Shown here piece by piece: positions 1-7,184 of a stretch of 15,337 nucleotides of DNA (position 1 is the stretch's first letter; each line of letters begins with the position of its first letter). Source of the stretch: DASWJQ01 sp964517315 (GTDB lineage Bacteria; Chloroflexota; Anaerolineae; Anaerolineales; E44-bin32). The stretch covers positions 1 to 15,337 of the forward strand of contig CAZFCJ010000081.1 in the NCBI GenBank assembly GCA_964517315.1. Reading direction: 5' to 3'. The position numbers were made by a program, and so were the translations under genes. A model generated the notes under the pieces. It was not told where the DNA came from. It worked only from the letters and a program-made list of their open reading frames with translations, and searched no databases.

Positions 1-2
1 TT

Positions 3-140
3 AATTCGTGGCTGCGTTTGCTAACCGGGACGCTCTTCGCGGTCGGGCTGACGTTCTTCGCCGTGCCCCACTTGGGAGCAACCTATGAAGCGCAAGCGGA
101 CGCCATCCGCACCAAATTACGAACGAGCAGGACGGCCGCT
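3..140 (+). other. Open frame running from the window edge into the response regulator frame
   Basis: This frame has no stop between base 3 and the regulator's ATG at 141, and it would encode a hydrophobic stretch (LLTGTLFAVGLTFFAVPHLG) followed by a basic segment. Codon choice is GC-rich at third positions, as in real genes here. It could be the end of an upstream membrane protein whose true stop is lost or in another frame, or chance read-through. The response regulator family does not normally have such an N-terminal extension, so I keep the regulator start at 141. The other two frames stop within the first 24 bases. Confidence 0.3.
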
Positions 141-815
141 ATGACCGCTGAAGACCCAATCCGAGTGCTATTGGCCGATGATCACCTTGTGGTGCGGGCA
201 GGTATCCGCCAGTTCCTCGAGGCCGAGGAGGGGATTACAGTGATCGCCGAGGCCGACGATGGTGAGCAGGCGGTGGACTTGATCGAGCAGCTCCAGCCAG
301 ATGTGGCCGTCCTGGACATCCGCATGCCTAAGAAGACCGGCGTCGAAGTCACCCGCTGGGTGCGCACTCACCAGCGCTCGACCGGCGTTCTTATCCTTAC
401 CGCGTTCGACGACGACGCCTACGTGCTGGCTGTGCTCAAGGCCGGAGCCAACGGTTACGTCCTCAAGACCGCCGACGGCGACGAAATCGTGCAGGCCGTG
501 CGCGCGGTCCACGAGGGTAAGTCGGCGCTCGACCCGGACATTGCCCGCAAGGTCATGAGCCGCGTCTCCGACCGATCCTACGCTGACAGCCTGGAAGAGC
601 TGACTAGCCGCGAGCACGAGGTGCTCACCCTCGTCGCCCAAGGCTATACCAACAAGGCGATCGGCGTGCAGCTCGGCATCAGCGACCGCACGGTCCAAGG
701 CCACCTGGCCAAGATCTTCGGCAAGCTGCACGCCTCCAGCCGCACCGAGGCCGTGATGCGCGCGGTCGCCTCCGGCTGGCTGGCGCCGGATCTCGGCGAA
801 CTCAGCGAGGAATGA
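141..815 (+). CDS. NarL/FixJ-family two-component response regulator
   Basis: A 224-residue cytoplasmic DNA-binding regulator. The N-terminal receiver domain (about residues 7-122) has the acidic pair D13/D14, the phospho-acceptor D59 in VAVLDIRMP, the switch threonine T87 in LILTAFD and the lysine K109 in GYVLKTAD. A LuxR-type helix-turn-helix follows (about 155-215), with the typical LTSREHEVLTLVAQGYTNKA and ISDRTVQGHLAKIFGKL. The ATG at 141 is chosen because it starts just before the receiver domain and has an AGCAGG upstream; the frame is open further 5'. The stop overlaps the ATG of the downstream kinase by four bases (ATGA), so the pair is translationally coupled and is surely a cognate system. 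The target genes are not visible; the metal/thiol operons downstream are candidates only by proximity. Confidence 0.95.
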   Translation: MTAEDPIRVLLADDHLVVRAGIRQFLEAEEGITVIAEADDGEQAVDLIEQLQPDVAVLDIRMPKKTGVEVTRWVRTHQRSTGVLILTAFDDDAYVLAVLKAGANGYVLKTADGDEIVQAVRAVHEGKSALDPDIARKVMSRVSDRSYADSLEELTSREHEVLTLVAQGYTNKAIGVQLGISDRTVQGHLAKIFGKLHASSRTEAVMRAVASGWLAPDLGELSEE

Positions 816-2485
816 AGCTGCGCCTGGGCGGCTTTCGCCTTCAACTCTTCGCCATTTTTGTCGTCCCCACCTCACTGCTGGTGCTGACCGTGGCCGTCTT
901 GGCCACCGGGGTCCACCGCCGTGCCATGCGCGGCCTGGTCGCCCAGCGAGACGAGCGCGCCACCGCCTCCGCAGCCGCCGCCATCGACGAGGTCGCACTT
1001 CAGCGCCTTTCCATGCTCAATCTCGTGTCCGCGGGACAAGGTGACCAAGGGGTGGGCGACGCCGATCTCGCTGGGCCCGAGTTGCGCCGTGCGTTCCCTC
1101 AGGGCGTGGGTTTGTACGACGAGCAGGGGGTGCTGCTCGCCGGCCATGATCTCCTGGCGGAGGTGGCGGCCTTAAGCCACAGCGAACTGCGTGCGGCCTC
1201 GAATCCTGTCACAGTTGCCATGCTCGACGGTGAAGCGAGCGCCTTTTTCGCAGCCCCGTCTGAGGAGACTACCCTGGTCGGGGCCATTCCGCTCCGGACG
1301 ATGATCGAGCCGGTGACGGCAGATATACCCGAAGTCACGCCCACGACCAGCACCTATCTGATCGACTCTGAAGGTGACCTACTGCTTTCATTCGGGGCCA
1401 GCCCCACCGGGACAGAAAACCTGCCGGCCCGACAGGAGTTGTCCGGCCAACGCGGTTCCAGGTTCGTCGGGCGCGCCGAGGGTGAAGTCGTGGTGGCGTA
1501 CGCCCCGATCCCGAGCGCGGGATGGACCCTCATCATCGAGGAGCCGTGGGAATCCGTCGCCAGCTCGGTACTCGACCTAAGTCTGTTGGCACCCTTCGCC
1601 ATGGTGCCGGTACTGCTGCTCACCGTCGTGGCGGTTTGGTTCGGCGCAAGCCGGGTGATCGATCCGCTGCGCCGGCTCGAAAGGGTAGCACAGGAACTCC
1701 CGGCCGGCGACCTGGCGGCAATCGAGGAGCCGATCGGGGGCATCGAGGAAATCGAGCAGTTGCGCGAGACCCTGCTGCGCATGGTCCAGCGGGTGCGCGA
1801 AGCCCAATCTGCCTTGCGCGCGTACATCGGCGTGATCACAGACGCCCAAGAAGATGAACGCCGCCGGCTTGCGCGCGAGCTCCACGACGAGTCCATCCAG
1901 CACTGGATCGCGCTGGACCACCGGCTTCAGATGACCACAAACCGACTGCGGCAACAGGGGAATCCCGAAGCCGAGACGTTGGAAGAGCTTCACCATGAGG
2001 CCCAGACAGGCATCCAGGAGCTACGCCGCCTGACGCGCGGCTTGCGGCCGCTCTACCTGGAAGACCTCGGGCTGCCGCCCGCTGTCGACATGCTGGCCAG
2101 CGACGCACGCCAATCATCCGGCATCCCGGTCCATGTGGAGATTACGGGCCGTGAGCGACGGCTGGCAACCGAGATCGAACTCGCCGTCTACCGACTGGTC
2201 CAGGAAGGCCTCTCCAATATCGGCCGCCACGCCGAGGCGAGTTCGGCCACGATCGAAGTTGATTTTGGCGAGCGGGACTTGACCGTGAGCTTGCAGGATG
2301 ATGGCCGCGGATTCTCACCACCGGACCGAATCGAGGATTTGGCCGCGTCCGGCCATTACGGCTTGATGGGCATGCAGGAGCGGGCTGATGCGGTCGGCGG
2401 CAGGCTCAACATAAACTCCTCGCCAGGATCGGGGACAAACATTCAGTTCACCGTACCCATTAGGCAGGGCGACACGAACCGCTAG
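812..2485 (+). CDS. Membrane sensor histidine kinase (HisKA_3 type)
   Basis: A 557-residue sensor kinase that phosphorylates the regulator just upstream. It has a first membrane segment at about 10-32 and an extracytoplasmic sensor region of about 220 residues with a Cache-like ending (AYAPIPSAGWTLIIEEPW). A second membrane segment lies at about 256-278. A HAMP linker (RVIDPLRRLERVAQELPAGD) follows. The HisKA_3 dimerisation box holds the phospho-accepting H358 in RRLARELHDESIQH. The C-terminal HATPase has the N-box VQEGLSNIGRHAEAS, the G1 box LQDDGRGF and the G2 box GHYGLMGMQERADAVGG. This is the NarX/LiaS/DegS architecture. The ATG overlaps the regulator stop. The ligand cannot be told from sequence. 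Confidence 0.95.
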   Translation: MKLRLGGFRLQLFAIFVVPTSLLVLTVAVLATGVHRRAMRGLVAQRDERATASAAAAIDEVALQRLSMLNLVSAGQGDQGVGDADLAGPELRRAFPQGVGLYDEQGVLLAGHDLLAEVAALSHSELRAASNPVTVAMLDGEASAFFAAPSEETTLVGAIPLRTMIEPVTADIPEVTPTTSTYLIDSEGDLLLSFGASPTGTENLPARQELSGQRGSRFVGRAEGEVVVAYAPIPSAGWTLIIEEPWESVASSVLDLSLLAPFAMVPVLLLTVVAVWFGASRVIDPLRRLERVAQELPAGDLAAIEEPIGGIEEIEQLRETLLRMVQRVREAQSALRAYIGVITDAQEDERRRLARELHDESIQHWIALDHRLQMTTNRLRQQGNPEAETLEELHHEAQTGIQELRRLTRGLRPLYLEDLGLPPAVDMLASDARQSSGIPVHVEITGRERRLATEIELAVYRLVQEGLSNIGRHAEASSATIEVDFGERDLTVSLQDDGRGFSPPDRIEDLAASGHYGLMGMQERADAVGGRLNINSSPGSGTNIQFTVPIRQGDTNR

Positions 2486-2540
2486 CGCGGACCCCAACCA
2501 CAGCTTCACTACCTCATAGGCAATATGGCGCATCCCCCAA

Positions 2541-2556
2541 AGGGCCAGACGGCCCT
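2541..2556 (+). terminator. Possible weak terminator hairpin
   Basis: A six-base-pair stem with a four-base loop (agggcc-agac-ggccct) lies 55 bases after the kinase stop and before the next operon. It has no T-tract, so any termination here would be weak or factor-dependent. Confidence 0.3.
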
Positions 2557-2620
2557 CGTGGGACCGGCGACCGCTGCGTAGACTCAAGGATGCATTGGCC
2601 ATTTGATTTCAAGGTGTCCC

Positions 2621-2998
2621 ATGTTAGTACGGTGTTCGCTGGATCGGACAATCGAACAACTGGAAGCGTGCTTCGCACGGGAAGGCTATCGCGCGCTACG
2701 CTCGTTCGACCTGCAGCTGGCGCGCGCTTCGATGCTCAACCGAGCCGCGTGCACCTGCCCCCATCACGGTACCGACCGCTGCACGTGCCAGTACGTCGTG
2801 TACCTGGTATACGCTGAGCAACCCGAGCCGACGACTCTAGTACTCCATGGGTACGACGGCCAGAGCCAGATCACGGTCGAGGGCGCCGGCAACGGCTGGG
2901 CCCACGAACTACTGGGGCAGCTGGAGCACGTTCTGAGCGACCTCGAGCCCCCATCCGCCACTGGCAACCGGCGATCCGTCGCTCAGGAGAAACGATGA
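2621..2998 (+). CDS. Small Cys-rich hypothetical protein
   Basis: A 125-residue soluble protein of unknown function. The N-terminal part (RTIEQLEACFAREGYRALRS) looks like a short alpha/beta fold. Around residues 44-56 there is a CxCPHH...CxC cluster (C44, C46, H48, H49, C54, C56) that could bind a metal ion. The C-terminal half has a beta-rich stretch (VYLVYAEQPEPTTLVLHGYD). The ATG at 2621 is preferred over the TTG at 2603 because AAGGTG sits at a good distance upstream of it. The stop overlaps the ATG of the rhodanese gene (ATGA), so this is the first gene of the 2621-4019 operon. I do not recognise a named family; a metal- or thiol-related role is inference from the cluster and the neighbours. 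Confidence 0.8.
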   Translation: MLVRCSLDRTIEQLEACFAREGYRALRSFDLQLARASMLNRAACTCPHHGTDRCTCQYVVYLVYAEQPEPTTLVLHGYDGQSQITVEGAGNGWAHELLGQLEHVLSDLEPPSATGNRRSVAQEKR

Positions 2999-3456
2999 AA
3001 CTTCGTACTCATGCGCCCTCGGGCCCATCGAGCAAGATTGTAATTCTCACCGGCCTCGTCCTTTTGATGGGGCTGTCGCTTGCTGCGTGTTCTACGGCGT
3101 CCGTTGAGGGCAGACCGGCCGCAACAAGTGGCGTTTCAGAAGGCGGCTACGTCAGGCTCCAGCCAACGGAACTCAATCCGCTGCTCCAATCTGAGGAGTT
3201 CGTACTTGTCAATGTCCACGTTCCGTTTGAGGGCCAGATTCCTGGTACCGACGCGCACATTCCGTACGATCAGGCTGAGGTGCAGCTGCCGGAGCTTGTG
3301 CCGGACCGGCAGACCCAGATCGTTCTCTACTGCCGCAGCGGCAGCATGAGCACGATTGCGGCCCAAGCCCTGACCGCAGCCGGCTATGGCAATGTATATG
3401 AGCTGGAGGGGGGCTTTCGGGCCTGGCAGGCCGCAGGCTTCGAATTCACAGAGTAA
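2995..3456 (+). CDS. Rhodanese-domain lipoprotein
   Basis: A 153-residue protein exported and anchored as a lipoprotein. A basic N-terminus and hydrophobic core end in the lipobox LAAC, with lipidated C32. The mature part is one rhodanese domain (about 50-150) with the active-site loop YCRSGSMS carrying catalytic C113, and the ending YELEGGFRAWQAAGFEF typical of single-domain rhodaneses. These enzymes carry sulfane sulfur as a persulfide on the cysteine. The start overlaps the stop of the Cys-rich gene and the next gene follows after about 70 bases. An extracytoplasmic sulfur-transfer or thiol role fits the CcdA and DUF1573 genes across the terminator. The substrate is unknown. Confidence 0.93.
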   Translation: MKLRTHAPSGPSSKIVILTGLVLLMGLSLAACSTASVEGRPAATSGVSEGGYVRLQPTELNPLLQSEEFVLVNVHVPFEGQIPGTDAHIPYDQAEVQLPELVPDRQTQIVLYCRSGSMSTIAAQALTAAGYGNVYELEGGFRAWQAAGFEFTE

Positions 3457-3525
3457 ATGACCGAGCTGCCTGAAGGATCGAGTGCAGTCTTGAAGCATAA
3501 AGACCACAACGCAAAGGAGGCGAAC

Positions 3526-3780
3526 ATGGGTTGGTGGCATCACAGTTGGATGGTAGGAAATGCGGGCTGGGAAGGCCTGCTGATGGGCGGCATCATGATG
3601 CTGCTCTTCTGGGGCGGCTTGATCGCGCTGGCGTACGTTGCCATGCGAGCCGCCGTTGGGAGCGGAAGCTCCGAACATGGCGGGGTCGCGCAGGCCCTCA
3701 AGGTCCTTGCCGAACGCTACGCCCGCGGTGAGATCGACGCCCAAGAGTACCGTGAGAAGAAACAGGCCTTGCAGGCCTGA
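3526..3780 (+). CDS. SHOCT-domain membrane peptide
   Basis: An 84-residue protein with a Trp/His-rich N-terminus (MGWWHHSW), one or two closely spaced membrane segments (about 12-43) and a C-terminal SHOCT motif (LAERYARGEIDAQEYREKKQAL). The SHOCT motif is a short helical pair, usually at a protein end, thought to mediate oligomerisation. The frame is open from 3457, but the ATG at 3526 has a strong AAAGGAGG ribosome site seven bases upstream, so I start there. It is third in the operon. Such peptides often sit next to metal-resistance or redox genes in GC-rich bacteria, but their biochemical role is not known. Confidence 0.9.
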   Translation: MGWWHHSWMVGNAGWEGLLMGGIMMLLFWGGLIALAYVAMRAAVGSGSSEHGGVAQALKVLAERYARGEIDAQEYREKKQALQA

Positions 3781-3815
3781 ACGACGAAAGGGTATCTCGA
3801 AAGGAGATAACGACC

Positions 3816-4019
3816 ATGATGGGATTCGGACTCCTGCTACCGATAATCTTGATCGGGCTCCTGGCCTACGCACTGGGATGGCGACCGCAGTTCAACAATC
3901 AGGCGCGGCCCGATCGGCGCGCTCAAAATGACGCGCTCTCAATCCTGAATGAACGCTACGCCCGGGGCGAAATCGACCGCTCGCAGTTTGAGCAAATGCG
4001 GCACGATCTGCGAGCCTGA
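3816..4019 (+). CDS. Second, shorter SHOCT-domain membrane peptide
   Basis: A 67-residue protein with one membrane segment (about 4-21) followed by a SHOCT motif (LNERYARGEIDRSQFEQMRHDL). Its C-terminal 28 residues are clearly related to those of the preceding gene, so the two probably arose by duplication and may pair in the membrane. A strong AAGGAG site lies before the ATG at 3816. It is the last gene of the operon and is followed at once by two hairpins. Confidence 0.9.
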   Translation: MMGFGLLLPIILIGLLAYALGWRPQFNNQARPDRRAQNDALSILNERYARGEIDRSQFEQMRHDLRA

Positions 4020-4022
4020 CTC

Positions 4023-4042
4023 GGCTGCGATCCATCGCAGCC
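4023..4042 (+). terminator. Hairpin directly after the SHOCT operon
   Basis: A perfect eight-base-pair stem with a four-base loop (ggctgcga-tcca-tcgcagcc) begins three bases after the last stop codon. It lacks a clear T-tract, so it may mainly protect the 3' end or act together with the next hairpin. Confidence 0.5.
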
Positions 4043-4060
4043 GGTTACGCACGAAGAACA

Positions 4061-4092
4061 AGAGCCCCTGCCGAGAGATAGGCAGGGGCTCT
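4061..4092. terminator. Bidirectional terminator between convergent operons
   Basis: A perfect twelve-base-pair inverted repeat (agagcccctgcc / ggcaggggctct) with an eight-base loop sits between the plus-strand SHOCT operon and the minus-strand CcdA gene. Its position between converging genes and its symmetry suggest it ends transcription from both sides. Confidence 0.75.
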
Positions 4093-4109
4093 CGCCTGCT
4101 TCAGGGCCG

Positions 4110-4991
4110 TTAAGCAGTTACTTCGCCGAGCACGAACAGCAGCATGGTGCCAGCGAGCAGGATCATGGCCAGGCCGAACCAGAGGCGAATCGGCCGGGCG
4201 TGGATCCGCTCCCAGCGAGTCCAACGTTTGGCCGCGGCGCGGTTACCGACAACGGCCACAATTAGGATCAAGGGCAAGACGAAGAGCAAGTTGTATAGCC
4301 CCAGGTAGGCCACACCCCAGGCCATCGTGGTTTCGGCGTCGAGCAGCGCGATGATCGAGACGTGCACGCCGCCCGAACACGGGAAGGTGCACAGGCCGAC
4401 CAGGAAACCCGCCGCGACTGTTGCCGGGAGCGAAGCCCGGCCGACCCGCTCCTGCGTCTTGACACCGGCGAAGCGGGGCATGTGCTGTTTGAACGGGAAT
4501 TGGGGGAAGAAGTACTCAGCCAGATTGATTGCGCCCAGGCCCATCAGCAGTCAGCTCCCGGCGCGGGCCACAAAGTGCGGATCCGAGGAGAACCGCTCAG
4601 CCTGCAGCAGGCCAAGGCCGATCGCGAAGTACACCAAGAAGATCATGAGGATGTACACACCGCCCTGCTTCAGAATTCGCTGGCGCGATTGCCGCAGCGT
4701 GAACAGGAAGGCGAGCAGCAAGAGGATGACGGCAAAGGCGCACGGGTTGACCGAGTCCAGCAAACCGGTCACCACAACCGCCGGCAGCAGCTTGCCCAGG
4801 TTGGCGACACCGACCGGCAGCGCCTCAGCGAACGGGGTGTCGATCGCGAACGTCTGCACCTGCCCCTGCCACGCCCAAAGCCGATACTCGCTCGGCTCGC
4901 CGTGCATTTCGGGCTGCCAGACGACCAGGCGGTTCGGCAAATCAGGGTGGCTGAGCACTCGGCGCAACAAACCCGGCCATCCAGTGCTCAC
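4110..4991 (-). CDS. CcdA/DsbD-like membrane thiol-disulfide protein interrupted by an in-frame TGA
   Basis: Read through one TGA (4551-4553, codon 147), this is a 293-residue CcdA-family protein that would pass electrons across the membrane to extracytoplasmic thiol proteins. It has a soluble N-terminal part of about 65 residues, then a first core segment with the cysteine motif VNPCAF (C84), and a fourth with GLCTFPCSGG (C201, C205). Both catalytic positions are therefore ordinary cysteines. The TGA lies in the third membrane segment (RAGS-stop-LLMGLGAINLAEYF), where the family has a variable hydrophobic residue, and the frame is the same on both sides. I see no convincing SECIS downstream. 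It may be a nonsense mutation (for example TGG to TGA), a sequencing error, or recoding. The GTG start overlaps the DUF1573 stop (GTGA). Confidence 0.75.
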
Positions 4992-5569
4992 TCATCCCGG
5001 ACCGAAGCCCGCAGCCAGATTTCCTGCACCGAGCGGCGCGGGTCATTGCTCTCCAGGATTAGGCCGCGGCGGACGACCTGGCCGCGCGTGTCATGGTAGC
5101 CGGCGTCAAAGACCAGCGTCACCTCCGAGACCATGCCCGGCGGGATCACGGCCGATGAGATTTCGGCGGTGGTACAGCCGCAGGTCGTGAACGCGCGACT
5201 GATGGTGAGAGGGGCCTCGCCGCTATTGGCAAGGAGGAGCTCCAACCGCACTACCTCTGCCGGACCGACGCTGCCCACGTTGATGAACTCTTCGCTTTTG
5301 ATGAGGCGGGGTTGGGGTCCGTCAGCGGGAAGAAACGGAATGGGTGGACCGGCACCCATCTCATGTTGGGCGGCGAAAGGTTCAAAGCGGGCTACGGCCT
5401 CTGGACCGTAGTTCGGGATCGTTTCCCCGCCTGTCCACGGCCCGAACATGAGCAAAAGCACGCCCAGGGCCAGGATACCGGCTCCAGCCAGGGTGGGTCG
5501 GCTTCGTTTGCGTTTCTGCTGCGCCTGGCGAGTGAGCAAGCGAGTTCGACTGACAGATGACGTGGCCAC
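4988..5569 (-). CDS. DUF1573 membrane-anchored protein
   Basis: A 193-residue protein with a basic cytoplasmic N-terminus, one membrane segment (about 27-43) and an extracytoplasmic DUF1573 domain (about 92-192). That domain is an immunoglobulin-like beta fold and carries the hallmark TTCGCTTAEI (C130, C132), PPGMVSEVTLVFDAG and ILESNDPRR. The GTG start at 5569 is supported by a GAGGAGG site just upstream. The gene overlaps the following CcdA gene by four bases; DUF1573 next to CcdA or thioredoxin-like genes is a common arrangement, suggesting that the CGC motif is a redox partner of the CcdA protein (inference). Its 5' end overlaps, in antisense, the fragment on the plus strand. Confidence 0.9.
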   Translation of the reverse strand: MATSSVSRTRLLTRQAQQKRKRSRPTLAGAGILALGVLLLMFGPWTGGETIPNYGPEAVARFEPFAAQHEMGAGPPIPFLPADGPQPRLIKSEEFINVGSVGPAEVVRLELLLANSGEAPLTISRAFTTCGCTTAEISSAVIPPGMVSEVTLVFDAGYHDTRGQVVRRGLILESNDPRRSVQEIWLRASVRDE

Positions 5570-5823
5570 AGTCCCTCCTCCTGGCCTGGCCAGAGCGCAA
5601 CGGAGGTCTTGTCTCGCTCGATTGGAGGGGGTCCACGATTTGGGAGGCCGGCGATGACTTGTCCCCCGCGGTCATCGAAGCCGATGGCGCAACCGGACCC
5701 AGAATCATCCCGCCCAACTCAGACACCTCCATTGTGTTTCGGTTCACGGAGCGGGCGGCGCCGCTGGGTTACCGGCTAGTACTTTCTATGGCCGAGGGCT
5801 GTGGTGTCACCATTGAGAGTTAG
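5557..5823 (+). pseudogene. C-terminal fragment of a secreted beta-domain protein
   Basis: An 88-codon frame begins with ATG two codons after a stop. Its product reads like the last beta-sandwich domain of secreted proteins: a start like LAWPERNGGLVSLDWRGSTI, then a PNSDTSIVFRFTERAAP stretch and a Gly-Cys-Gly ending (AEGCGVTIES). No signal peptide or upstream domain is present, and its first 13 bases overlap the 5' end of the DUF1573 gene on the other strand. I think the front of the gene was lost when the minus-strand operon was joined here. It could instead be a chance open frame. Confidence 0.4.
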
Positions 5824-6335
5824 GTAACGGTAGATTCGCATAAGGCATTCGCCGACGCCTCGTTGGCCCACCAAGAACCTACTTGGGAATTCAACCCCAC
5901 TTTAGCCCAAACAGGGTCTTCCCATCAATTTCGCAACCTACCCGGAGATGGCCATGGTTCCGAAAGGAGCGGCCCTGAAAGTGGTCGCAGTCTGACGTGA
6001 GACCCGCCCCGAGGAGATCGGATGACAGGCTGCATGGTGTGAGCGGGCGTAGTTCCGACAGGTTTCCGATGGGAAACCGATAATGAGAAGGCTCCGTTCA
6101 CACCTCCCCTCCCCCATCGCCTCGCCCTCTAAAGAGGATCTGCGACGGCGAGGGCAGCATACGGTGTCCGGCCCAACGGATCCGGAAGATGTCGGAAGGC
6201 GATGAACTCGAAGCGAAACGGACTGTGTGAGCCGCCTTCTACGACGGGGATCCACCGGCGGACCATGAGGCCTCTTATTGAGCTTCGCTCATTTCTTCTT
6301 GGACATCAACAGGAGTCGTTGAGAGGCTGCGAAAT
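5824..6335. other. Gene-free stretch with small hairpins
   Basis: No frame here looks protein-coding; the 105-codon minus-strand frame is arginine-rich and without recognisable structure. There is a perfect seven-base-pair hairpin at 6061-6078 (ggtttcc-gatg-ggaaacc), a short one within 6128-6139 (cctct-aa-agagg), and a five-base-pair hairpin at 6279-6291 that could end the minus-strand operon finishing at 6336. No promoter, repeat array or RNA gene can be supported. Confidence 0.5.
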
Positions 6336-7184
6336 CTATACGGGCAGGAACTGTACGAAGAAGTCGGCCCAGATGGCCAGTGCAATCAACCAGAGACCCA
6401 CCACCATCAGCACGCGACCGCCCCAGATCTTGACCTGCTCAGTGTTGGCACGCAGCCGGGCCACAATACTCTCCTGGGCCAGCGCTATGGCGAGCGCCAG
6501 GATGAACATCAGAGCCGACATCGTCAGAGCATCTACGACGAACGCCAGGAACGCCAGGCCCGGGCCCGCCACAGTAAACGCATGCCCGGCCAGACCGGCC
6601 AGGATGGGGCCCGTTCAGCCAAAGCCGGCCAACACGTAGCCGAAGCCAAACAGGCCAAATCCAAGGTTGGGAGAAGTGCGGCGCAGATTGGCCTGCGCCC
6701 TCTGCAGTAGGCGCTGGAGCCGATCAGCCACTTCGACCCGGACGCCTCTCGCTTGCGCCAACCCCAGCAGGATCAGCAATGTTCCCACCACCACGCGCAG
6801 AGCCCGTCCGGGGGTGCTGGTAAAGGTAACCTGGCGGACCAGGGGACCAGCACCCGCCGCGATCACACCGCCCAGCAGCAACAGAAATAAGCTTACGCCC
6901 ACGGCCAGCGCGGCCGCGAAGCCTAACGCCCGACCGGGGCCGGCCTCCGCGGCCTCCTCCGCGCCGGTTTCTCGGGCCAGCAGGGCCACGAGCAGCGGGA
7001 ACGAGCAAGGGGAGAAGAAAGATGCGGTTCCAGCGGCGACCGCCAGGAACAGCAAACCACTGCCCGCGAACGCGGCCACGTCGAGCTTCAGATACGAAAC
7101 AAACGCGCTGAATCCGACTACGGCGACCGCCAGCACAAGCGCGGCAAGCAGCCCGTAGCGAAGGCCTGCTGTATTATTAGTCAT
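6336..7184 (-). CDS. Selenocysteine-containing CcdA-like membrane protein (TGA read as Sec190)
   Basis: Reading the single in-frame TGA (6615-6617) as selenocysteine gives a 282-residue membrane protein of the CcdA/DsbD transmembrane family. These proteins shuttle electrons (or, in some relatives, metal ions) through two membrane-buried cysteines. The first is present as C60 in FFSPCSFPLL. The second normally lies in a GFG..Cys..P context; here the sequence is GYVLAGFG-U-TGPILAGLAG, so Sec replaces the second catalytic cysteine. The frame continues into strongly hydrophobic segments (about 205-235 and 253-278) that complete the fold, which argues against simple decay. A SECIS-like hairpin follows the TGA. 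The ATG at 7184 overlaps the end of the HMA gene by eight bases. Open frame further upstream to 7415 is only a shadow of that HMA gene. It is the last gene of the MerR-type operon. Confidence 0.88.
6585..6617 (-). promoter_or_regulatory. Bacterial SECIS element with its TGA codon
   Basis: On the minus strand the TGA (6617-6615) is followed by a seven-base-pair stem with a five-base loop, CCTGGCC-GGTCT-GGCCGGG (6603-6585, with one T-G pair). The loop starts 18 nt after the TGA. From memory, the E. coli fdhF SECIS has the same GGUCU loop at the same 18-nt distance. SelB recognises the G-U of this loop. The protein read across the hairpin (U-TGPILAGL) even resembles FdhF (U-HGPSVAGL), as expected if the RNA element constrains the codons. 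Confidence 0.85.

Noticed and set aside
4467..4553. SECIS after the TGA of the first CcdA gene
   Set aside because: Only weak stems can be drawn (such as GGCC/GGCT with mismatches and a large loop without the G-U feature).
4327..5190. Long plus-strand open frame of 287 codons
   Set aside because: It lies antisense to the CcdA and DUF1573 genes, has a biased Arg/Ser/Pro composition and no domain; it is a shadow of the minus-strand genes.
6061..6078. ggtttcc-gatg-ggaaacc as a CRISPR repeat
   Set aside because: It occurs once, with no spaced copies and no cas genes.
6202..6639. Plus-strand open frame of 145 codons
   Set aside because: It is antisense to the hydrophobic 3' half of the Sec-CcdA gene and has low-complexity composition without motifs.
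6336..7184. The TGA-split CcdA as an ordinary pseudogene
   Set aside because: The TGA is at a catalytic Cys position, no other damage is visible, and a SECIS-like hairpin with correct loop and distance follows.
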